From Cyclostephanos tholiformis (taxonomy: Eukaryota > Bacillariophyta > Thalassiosirophyceae > Thalassiosirales > Thalassiosiraceae), in NCBI GenBank assembly GCA_036939975.1, contig JALLPB010001215.1, positions 1-10,836 of the forward strand: a stretch of DNA of 10,836 nucleotides. The letters are read 5' to 3'. A program made the position numbers and the translations under genes. This document shows positions 1 through 6,544 of this stretch, piece after piece; position 1 is the first letter of the stretch, and the number at the start of each line of letters is the position of its first letter. Under the pieces are notes generated by a model, which searched no databases, was not told the DNA's origin, and saw only the letters and a program-made list of their open reading frames with translations.

Positions 1-52
<52 letters not shown>
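1..52. repeat. 52-base poly-G run at window edge
   Basis: The first 52 bases are all G. The tract is in the same reading frame as the downstream gene, with no stop between it and the ATG at 66, so it would read as polyglycine. A pure tract of this length at a sequence end is typical of a low-signal sequencing or assembly artefact. A real G tract is possible, because shorter G runs occur nearby (for example around 2862-2869). Confidence 0.9.
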
Positions 53-53
<1 letters not shown>

Positions 54-65
54 AGGGAGGACGTC

Positions 66-2514
66 ATGGAGGAGGCGGATGAGGATCGGGAGGGGGGGGT
101 AGACCTCATCGACCTGCTGTTGGGCGGGGGGGGCGATAGGGGGGAAGTCGCGACGACGGCCGCGTCCCGTGAGGACGACCTAGAATTGACCCGTCGGGCG
201 ATCATGGAGCACGTCAACGTCAGGGACGCGTCATCGACCACGTCGTCTTCGGGCATTCCCATCGTCGATGACGAAGACAACATCGTCAACGATGACGGGG
301 GGAACGTTGACGTCACAGCTCAATCGACGGTGACGCTGTCCAGGAGCGTGGAGGGCCCCTCCTCTTCCTCCTTCTCCTCCTCCTTTTATTCGCAAACATC
401 GTCGCAACAAAGACAGCAACAGCAACAGCAACAACAGCAATCGCCCCCCCCTGTCGATAAGGCATTGACCCGGATGGTCCAGGATCGCATGTATGGCCTT
501 ACCCGCACCCCCGACGGCACGATACAGTACTCCACCTCCATGCTCGATACTAGCCGCGCAGTGCAATTCCGCGAGGGCGTGCGACTCGGACGTGCCCTCT
601 CCATCAACATCGACCGCCTTTGTTACTTCGCGAAGAAGGACATGAGCCACGGCAGGCTCGAGGAGGCGCAGGAGTATTACGCCAAAGCCAAGAACATGGA
701 CCCAATGGACGGTAGGCCGTATCTTGGTCTAAGTCGGATAGCGCATAGACGGGGGGATCTAGTACGAGCGCGAGAATTGCTCAGGGAGGGGATTGCGAAG
801 AGCTCGGGGGGTTACGTCGTCGTCAGGGGACCAAGCAAGGTCGCGGTCGTGGAGGGCGGGAGGAGGACAAGGGTTAACAGGAGGAGTGAGGGCGAGAGCT
901 TCAATGACGACGACATCGTCGACGGGGATAAGAGCGACGTTGGCTTTGAGAAGGAAGAGGGATCCGTCATCGGGACGATACCCGACCTCGGCCCGAATCC
1001 CTTCCTCCTGCAGGCGCTAGGTACACTCGAGCAGGAACTCGGCAACCTCGCCGCGGCAGAGGAGCTGTACCTGCAGGCAATACGGAGCCGTCCCTCTCAC
1101 GCTGCGGCTTGGGTGGCGTTGGCGCAGCTACGTACGAAGGAGTTACGACAGGACGCCGCATCCGTGTCCGTGTGCTATCAGTCCGCCGAGCGGGAGTTGC
1201 GGAGAATCGGCGCCAGGCCTAACGCCTACGTTTACACAGCGTGGGCGAGCATGGAGCACAAGAAGGGTAGTCGAGAGGACGACGCCAAGTCCTCCCACAG
1301 GGCGCGAGAGAGGGCGCGCGAGCTATACCGGAAGGCTCTAGCCGTTGACCCCCGGTGCTCGGCCGCCTACCTCCAACTGGGCGTGATGGAGTCCGAGTGC
1401 GGCAATTTCGAAGCAGCTGAATCGTGCTTTGAGGAGGTTCTTAAGTTCGACCAGCGTAACTCCCGCGTCTTGCAGGCGTACGCAATCATGGAGAGCCGTC
1501 GCACTCCTAGGGAGGTCGTCGATTCCAGGAGGGTCCTGGACCTGTTCGAGAGGGCTCTGAAGGCCAATCATCGGGATGCTGGCGTGTATCAGGCCTATGC
1601 TCTGTACGTTGCGGAGTTGGGCGACGTCGATTCTGCGAGGAATTTGTGAGTATGCACTGACCTTCTTCATCATGTCCGTGTACACTAGGAAGGTACCTCA
1701 CTTGTCATCCCCCCTCGACGTATTCACAGACTCCAGAAGGGAACGGAAGTGAACAAAAGACATGCTCCCGTATGGCAGGCGTGGGGGGTCCTCGAAACCC
1801 GATACAACTCTGCCAAGGCCGCACGCGACGTATTCCAGCAAGGAATCTGGTCGTGCGCCCAGCCCGGTCAGAGCGGCGGGCGACGATGCGCCAGACTATG
1901 GCAGGCTTGGGGCGTCCTTGAATCCCAAGAAGGCGATCACGCAGCCGCAAGACGGTGTTTCAGCCGTGCGCTTGACGCCGATAAAAGAAACGTCGCCGCG
2001 GTCACGGCGTGGGCATTGATGGAGGCCGAGCTGGGTAACTTCGCCGACGCGCGTTCCATTTTCGAAAGGTCATTGAAACTGTTCCGATCGCCGAGCGTAG
2101 ATAAAATGGCCATTTGGAGGGCTTACGAAATCATGGAGGAACGGTACGGGCACACGCGTGAGGCTCAGTTGGTCTTCCAACGATCCATGAGAGAATCCAT
2201 ATCTTCGTCAAATGTAGAGGAGGATGACTTAATTACAGGACTCAGTCTGGGGGGACTTGCCAAGGAATCGAATTCGCTCGATGCTGGGGCGCGTACGAAG
2301 TCTTCCAAAAGAGGCAGGGAAATGGAAGTTGAAAGATGGGATACTGGCAGCAATGAATTAGATTCCGAAGTTTGGATGAATAATGGATCAATCGAGGTAA
2401 ATCAGGGATTCGGGTAATTTTTGTTTCGAAATGAGAAGACTAACCTTTGCTTTTTGCCTCCAACAGGGGAAATTGCCAGCTAGTATGATGAAAAAGCTAA
2501 ATAATCGGCGGTGA
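66..2514 (+). CDS. HAT/TPR-repeat protein, HCF107/Mbb1-like (putative organelle RNA-processing factor), three exons
   Basis: Exons are 66-1645, 1730-2396 and 2467-2514. Joined, they give 764 residues ending at TGA 2512-2514. Residues 1-130 are acidic and low-complexity, with a nine-Gln run at 117-125. From about residue 196 to 690 there are roughly ten helical-hairpin repeats of the half-a-TPR type, with recurring A-x-W-x-x-x-E, G-[ND]-x-x-x-A-R and [LF]-[FY]-x-x-[AG]-[LI] positions. The clearest are 'VWQAWGVLE' and 'LWQAWGVLE' in exon 2. A charged low-complexity insert at about 245-306 separates the first repeat pair from the rest. Such arrays bind RNA; in plastid HCF107 and Mbb1 they protect and mature psbB/psbH transcripts. 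The assignment to that group is inferred from repeat style. Other HAT proteins (Prp6, crooked-neck, CstF-77) are possible but lack these tryptophan signatures as I know them. No targeting peptide is visible, but the frame is open upstream into the G run, so the true start may lie outside the window. Confidence 0.8.
405..440 (+). repeat. CAG/CAA trinucleotide tract coding polyglutamine
   Basis: A mixed CAA/CAG tract codes two Gln, one Arg and then nine Gln (residues 114-125) in the disordered N-terminal part of the HAT-repeat protein. It is followed by a run of prolines. It sits outside the repeat domain, so it is probably a length-variable linker. Confidence 0.8.
1646..1729 (+). other. Intron 1 of the HAT-repeat gene (84 bases, phase 2)
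   Basis: The donor GTGAGT at 1646-1651 falls just before an in-frame TGA at 1647-1649. The acceptor is TTCACAG ending at 1729, preceded by a C/T-rich stretch. Splicing turns the split codon TT|A into Leu and continues the repeat as A-R-N-L-L-Q-K-G, the expected end of a HAT unit. The frame then runs directly into the exon 2 repeats. Confidence 0.9.
2397..2466 (+). other. Intron 2 of the HAT-repeat gene (70 bases, phase 0)
   Basis: The donor is GAG|GTAAAT at 2397. The acceptor is a textbook arrangement: a CTAAC branch site, a T/C-rich tract and CAACAG ending at 2466. Without splicing the frame stops at TAA 2415-2417. With splicing the last exon adds 15 mostly basic residues (G-K-L-P-A-S-M-M-K-K-L-N-N-R-R) before TGA 2512-2514. 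Confidence 0.85.
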
Positions 2515-2869
2515 TGGTAAATTAATGCGTAAACGAATTGCATAGGATAACTGAAAGCTTCGGGCAAAAACATCAAAAGAGAAAGCATTCACTTTTAATT
2601 TGTACTCCTAGTTCTAAATACACCTTGCAATATAAAAATAGAAATAAAAGGTCCTGCTGTCGACAGTCTCTCAATGGTCGTCAGTGGGGTATCATTGACA
2701 CTTTTGCTTCCGACGGCTGTGTCGTCTGGAGCGCGTGAGGGAGAGCTGTTGTCTTTGATCGCTACCAACCGACGCCCTCTCTACAAGATGAAGGCGATCA
2801 GCGGTTTCTATTGTCTGAGATTTTTGCATAATCGCATCAACCGCAAGGCGAAAGCCTGGTTGGGGGGGG
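2515..2869. promoter_or_regulatory. Intergenic region: end of HAT gene and putative IFT74 promoter
   Basis: The left part is AT-rich. It holds TATAAAAATA at 2631-2640 and AATAAA at 2643-2648. The second could be a poly(A) signal for the HAT gene, about 130 bases after its stop. The first could serve as a TATA-like element for the IFT74 gene. Neither can be proven from sequence alone. The right part is more GC-balanced, with an eight-G run just before the ATG at 2870. An unrecognised 5' exon of IFT74 could lie here, but I could not define one. Confidence 0.3.
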
Positions 2870-4861
2870 ATGCACAAACAAAAAGTTTTAAGTAGAAGAA
2901 TTTTTAATTTGGAAACACTCTTCGACCGCGACCTATTACTCAGACTCAGCACCCGATACCACGAATATCTTAAACAAATGTTCGCCCCGTCCAGCTCTGG
3001 CAAGTCATTGGACGATTGGTCGTTAGGTAGTGGAGAAAGCGCAAGAAACTTATCACGGATCAGTAGCAACGCCAACCCAAATCAAAGCGAGAGTAGAGGG
3101 AGGGGAGATGGAGGACAAAGCATCATCACCACTAGCGGTGTATCGCGCTCGGCGATCTTACCCTCGGCACAGGTTGACTTGTCGAGCCTCCGACGGCCAA
3201 CGACTGGTCTGGCACGTGTTGATCGCGCGTCTACTTTATCCTCCTCCTCCATGAAGTCTAATATGCCTATCGTGGAAAGTATGGCTTACCACCAAGCGAA
3301 CATCCAAACCAAGATTGATGACATCACCAAAGAAATGGAACGTCTGCGAACGGAGACGGAAATGGCCGACGTACACTCCGAGCCTCGCATGGCACTCGAG
3401 AGCAGGCACGATGCGTTATTAAACACAGTGCGTGGGTTAGAGGGGAACGTTGCAGATTACAACCTCGCAAAGGAGCACGTTCGATCGGGGTCATCTCCGG
3501 GAGATGTTAAGAAATCTACCCTTGCCATCATCAGTACCAACAAGAAGATGGAAAAGGAGATCGATGCCATTTTTATAAAGAGAAATAAGGTCCACGATGA
3601 AATCTCCAGAGTGGAGGCAGAGGTGGCTGAGATTCATGCTGTCATGGAATCTAAGATACTCGATGGTGACGATGAGCTGAGAGAAGATCTCCGAGATGTT
3701 CTCTCCACAGTCAAGGCCGTCATTGCTGAGACGGAGCAGCACGAGGACGACATAGTGCTGATTCGTCATAAGCTCAGAGCGATGGAGTTGGGTGAGCAAG
3801 GCTACAGCTCTCAATGTGTGAAAGAAAAGAAGCGCGTAGAGAGGATTAAGGAACAATTAGAGCAGGTCGATGAGGACATAAAACTTGCGCAATTGCCGGA
3901 TGACGAAGCGCGAGAGCGCTTGCTTAGAAAAATAGTCGGCTTAAGGCTTAGCACAAAGGAGCTCGAAGAGGAGTCATCGCTGCTAGAAAATGAACTCAAG
4001 ACACACAACCTTGTACAAGAGACGACTCGTGCCGAGAAATTAATGGGAGGTTCGGAAAAGGCCTACAAACGCCTACTCAAAAAAGACAATTTGTGTAAAC
4101 AGCACCTGGAGCAATTGCGAGAAATAACAAGGCAGCTTGGGGATGAACGGTGTCTACTGCTATCGACTGTCAAAACGCTCCGCGATGATGTAAGCAAAAA
4201 AGAGGAATGGATTTTGAACGTGAAATTGCCTTCGAAGGAGGAGATGGAATTGATGAAGAATGACGTGGCATTCACGAAGAAGCATCTAGATGTCAATCGA
4301 GAGACAATCGCAATTTTGCACCAAGAGAAGAAGAAGCGCACGAATGAGGTATGTAAACTTGGCACATTATCAAGAGTTCTTGTCCTCGAATTCATTCAAG
4401 AGAACATAACACCCCAATCATTGCTCATGTCAACCATGCATAACCCTAAGCTAGCCCAAGTGGAATCACTCGGCCACAAGATCATATCCGAAATTGACGA
4501 GATTCATAAGCAGACGGCAGTATTCGTAAAAGAGATTGACAAGTTCAGCAAACTTGGTGAGCTGCAAGATTCTGCCCGTACATTGAGGATTCATTTAGTT
4601 GATATGAACGACATGCAAAAGAGGGGAATCCAGATTTTAGATAGCTTGCTATGTGAGTCATCATCGTCACCTCAGCAGACAATGGATCTTCGTAAGAGCT
4701 CAGAGTGGAAAGAACTTCAAGATCTCAAGTCGAAACTTTGTATCCGGGCACAGGATCTCTTGAAACTTCAAGAATCACGAACCGACCACGGTAGCGTCAA
4801 AGCCGAGTGCTTGCGGCTTATGGATAAGATCAACCGCGGTATTATATCTAACTTGAATTAA
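2870..4861 (+). CDS. IFT74: Intraflagellar transport protein 74 (IFT-B core subunit)
   Basis: IFT74 pairs with IFT81 in the IFT-B core, which carries tubulin and other cargo along the axoneme when cilia are built. The open frame codes 663 residues. Residues 1-135 are Ser/Arg-rich and unstructured, like the basic N-terminus of the family, and include R-R-P-T-T-G-L-A-R at 108-116. Heptad-rich coiled coil runs from about 137 to 495 and again from about 528 to 655. Family landmarks from memory of human IFT74 are the 'ADYN' segment at 195-198, followed about 30 residues later by 'EIDAIFIKRN' at 230-239, and a C-terminal 'WKELQDLKSKL' at 613-623. Together these make the call firm. The start is unsure: ATG 2870 is first in the frame, but ATG 2978 (residue 37, context AAACAAATG) is also plausible. 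A 34-residue non-coiled stretch at 494-527 looks like an in-frame intron; removing it leaves 629 residues, nearer the usual 600. Confidence 0.85.
   Translation: MHKQKVLSRRIFNLETLFDRDLLLRLSTRYHEYLKQMFAPSSSGKSLDDWSLGSGESARNLSRISSNANPNQSESRGRGDGGQSIITTSGVSRSAILPSAQVDLSSLRRPTTGLARVDRASTLSSSSMKSNMPIVESMAYHQANIQTKIDDITKEMERLRTETEMADVHSEPRMALESRHDALLNTVRGLEGNVADYNLAKEHVRSGSSPGDVKKSTLAIISTNKKMEKEIDAIFIKRNKVHDEISRVEAEVAEIHAVMESKILDGDDELREDLRDVLSTVKAVIAETEQHEDDIVLIRHKLRAMELGEQGYSSQCVKEKKRVERIKEQLEQVDEDIKLAQLPDDEARERLLRKIVGLRLSTKELEEESSLLENELKTHNLVQETTRAEKLMGGSEKAYKRLLKKDNLCKQHLEQLREITRQLGDERCLLLSTVKTLRDDVSKKEEWILNVKLPSKEEMELMKNDVAFTKKHLDVNRETIAILHQEKKKRTNEVCKLGTLSRVLVLEFIQENITPQSLLMSTMHNPKLAQVESLGHKIISEIDEIHKQTAVFVKEIDKFSKLGELQDSARTLRIHLVDMNDMQKRGIQILDSLLCESSSSPQQTMDLRKSSEWKELQDLKSKLCIRAQDLLKLQESRTDHGSVKAECLRLMDKINRGIISNLN
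4349..4450 (+). other. Probable in-frame intron within IFT74 (102 bases, phase 0)
   Basis: A strong donor, GAG|GTATGTAA, starts at 4349. An AG at 4449-4450 (CATAACCCTAAG) closes a 102-base segment that is divisible by three and has no stop. It therefore hides inside the open frame. The 34 residues it would code are Pro-containing and hydrophobic, and interrupt an otherwise continuous coiled coil. Splicing joins T-N-E to L-A-Q-V-E-S-L-G, which restores the heptad pattern and matches the spacing I recall for human IFT74. The pyrimidine tract before the acceptor is weak, so retention or another acceptor is possible. Confidence 0.55.
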
Positions 4862-5454
4862 TGCAGCGTAATCTTTCTTCGCGAGGATGGATCCGGCATG
4901 ACCTTGTGTTACCTCGCAATGACTTGGGCAAGACTAACCGATGATGATTGTTGCATGGTTGTAATTGTAGTCCTGCAATTTACCGCTATTATATGCTTCC
5001 TTGACAACATGAAAACGTATGCATCTTCCCAAACAGTATGTTTTTGATTTAGATTAAGATAGATTCCGGGGCAGGCAGTCAAACAGCGGTTCTTATTCTA
5101 AGCCCCCCACCCTTCTCCTATTCGCATGACATGCAAACATGCGCCCAGCATCTCTCTCTTCCCAAAATAACAAACACATCAAAAACAATCGAATAACACG
5201 GTTTCGTGTTAGCTTTGTCATAATTCTCCATCGAGGAAAATTCACCAACGGACGTGCCCGAGACGTCCAAAAAAATGATAAACATAGCCCCATTTTCAAA
5301 CAATATAATATTCGGTCCCATTCCCTCCTCTTCCTCCTCCTCCCTCGATAATATTCCATCCCCCAACATCACAAACATCATTATAATTCATAATATTCAA
5401 ATCAACCGCAATAAAATTTTGCTTTTCCATTCCAAGAAGAACAAAAAAACGCCT
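4862..5454. other. Convergent intergenic region between IFT74 and the cold-shock gene
   Basis: This AT-rich stretch must hold the 3' untranslated regions of both flanking genes, which are transcribed towards each other. On the minus strand, T-rich sequence follows the cold-shock stop codon, suitable for 3' end formation. I see no credible coding region, tRNA or other structured RNA; the short ORFs here have no protein-like composition. Confidence 0.6.
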
Positions 5455-5988
5455 TTAGTATCCCCCCCCACCGCCATATCCGTCGTCGTTCCTTCCGTAT
5501 CCGCCGCCCCCTCCTCCCCTGTTCCCGCCGCCTCCGTACCCTCCGCCGCCGCGCCCACCGCCGCCGCCGTACCCACCGCCGCCGTATCCATCGTCCATAC
5601 GCCTCGGAGTGCCCTGGACGTACCCGCCGTCCGGACCGGTGACGTTGATCGCCTTCGTCTTGCCGTTCGGTTCAGACACGACGTCGAACTCGACGCTCTC
5701 GCCGTCTCCGAGGGAACGGAAGCCGGCGGCGTGGATGGAGGAATGATGCACGAACAAGTCGATCGAGCCGTCCTCGGGCGTGATGAAGCCGAATCCCTTC
5801 TTGGCATCGAACCACTTGACCACGCCCCTGACCTTCTCCCCCGAGGAGGAGGGGTGGTCCGAGAAGGGGGATGCGCGCATCGTCAACATCGTCAACGTGG
5901 AGGGATGGACGTTGGGCCCAGCGACGGCGGATGACGATGCGACGAATCGACAGGCGGCGGGCGCCCTCCTTGCGATGAGGTTGAACAT
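5455..5988 (-). CDS. Cold-shock-domain RNA-binding protein with Gly/Tyr-rich C-terminus, possibly mitochondrial
   Basis: The protein is 177 residues, from ATG 5988 to TAA 5457-5455. The cold-shock domain spans about 51-121. It begins with the typical G-x-V-K-W-F (V57, W59, F60), has RNP1 as K-G-F-G-F-I at 64-69 and RNP2 as L-F-V-H-H-S-S-I at 78-85. These aromatic residues stack on single-stranded RNA or DNA, so an RNA-chaperone role is expected. Residues 134-177 are almost entirely Gly, Tyr, Arg and Asp in GGY/RGG-like units, as in plant glycine-rich cold-shock proteins; such tails add RNA affinity and promote condensation. Residues 1-45 carry Arg at 7, 8, 14 and 38, many Ala/Ser and no acidic residue before Asp44, which suggests a mitochondrial presequence (inference). 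The frame is open upstream to 6192, but that stretch reads through a CA-repeat leader and is unlikely to be translated. The 3' end faces IFT74. Confidence 0.9.
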   Translation of the reverse strand: MFNLIARRAPAACRFVASSSAVAGPNVHPSTLTMLTMRASPFSDHPSSSGEKVRGVVKWFDAKKGFGFITPEDGSIDLFVHHSSIHAAGFRSLGDGESVEFDVVSEPNGKTKAINVTGPDGGYVQGTPRRMDDGYGGGGYGGGGGRGGGGYGGGGNRGGGGGGYGRNDDGYGGGGGY

Positions 5989-6020
5989 TATTTCAATGGG
6001 ATTTGCGTTTGCGCTTTGCG

Positions 6021-6053
6021 TGTGTGTTTGTGTGTGTAGTGTGCGTGTGTGTT
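6021..6053. repeat. Imperfect GT/CA dinucleotide repeat in cold-shock gene leader
   Basis: An interrupted GT repeat on the plus strand reads as CA repeats in the presumed 5' untranslated leader of the cold-shock gene, about 33-65 bases upstream of its ATG. A leader of this kind would be unstructured. It is probably a simple sequence repeat, though a role in translation is possible. Confidence 0.6.
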
Positions 6054-6175
6054 TGGTGGGAGAGTTTGGATCTTGGCGCTCGTTGTGTGGATCTGTGACA
6101 ATTCGACAATTCTTCGTTGCCTCGTGATGTGAGATGCCTCGGGGATCGGTGGTTTTGGTCGACGGTGGTGCGGTA

Positions 6176-6285
6176 TCGTATTGTACGACCATGGCGTGAC
6201 GGCGGGACGCACAAAATATTCAGACGGACCATGGTCAGGCCACAAAAAAAATATGGCGAATATTTTAATGGGCCGTACAATACGA
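6176..6285. repeat. Nested inverted-repeat element upstream of the cold-shock gene
   Basis: Outer arms TCGTATTGTACG (6176-6187) and CGTACAATACGA (6274-6285) are perfect 12-base inverted repeats. Inside them lie AAAATATTC (6213-6221) and GAATATTTT (6258-6266), a second perfect pair. Near the centre is the palindrome GACCATGGTC (6227-6236). The outer pair centres at 6230.5 and the palindrome at 6231.5; the inner pair is offset by about nine bases because of an A run. The whole behaves as an imperfect 110-base palindrome. It lies about 190-300 bases upstream of the cold-shock ATG. It could be a small foldback element or a dyad regulatory site. No target-site duplication is evident. Confidence 0.55.
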
Positions 6286-6530
6286 AAAGAACGTGGGAAT
6301 CAATATAAACGATCGACTAGAACTTTCCTTTTCATCATCAGAGAGAGAAAGTCGAGCATTTAAAAATGAAAATCAAAAGTACCATTCATGGACCACGTTT
6401 CGTCAGACTCTTTCCATTTCCACTCGATTCCTTCTTCCGTAGATAGCTCGTTTTTACCGACGCCGAGCGATCCCTCCCCCGCCTCCTTGAAGTTGTAGTT
6501 CATTAGTCGGGGCCCATCCCCTCCACACCT

Positions 6531-6544
6531 GATTGCGCGCAATC
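6531..6544. repeat. Perfect 14-base palindrome at the GET3 stop codon
   Basis: GATTGCGCGCAATC reads the same on both strands and overlaps the last two bases of the minus-strand TGA (6545-6543). It could be chance, a protein-binding dyad, or a small hairpin at the start of the 3' untranslated region. Confidence 0.5.

Noticed and set aside
1..52. Telomere or G-quadruplex array
   Set aside because: There is no repeating unit such as the TTAGGG type, only G, so an artefact is more likely than a telomere.
1705..1950. 81-codon open frame on the minus strand
   Set aside because: Antisense to the well-supported exon 2 of the HAT-repeat gene.
2692..3075. 127-codon open frame on the minus strand overlapping the IFT74 start
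   Set aside because: No protein-like pattern, and it overlaps the N-terminal coding part of IFT74 on the other strand.
5254..5934. 226-codon open frame on the plus strand
   Set aside because: It lies opposite the cold-shock gene. The Pro/Ala/Val-rich part is just the reverse complement of the glycine-rich tail.
5989..6192. Upstream in-frame extension of the cold-shock protein to an ATG at 6192
   Set aside because: The extra 68 residues come from a CA-repeat leader, rich in His and Thr, with no conserved character. The ATG at 5988 gives a sensible presequence.
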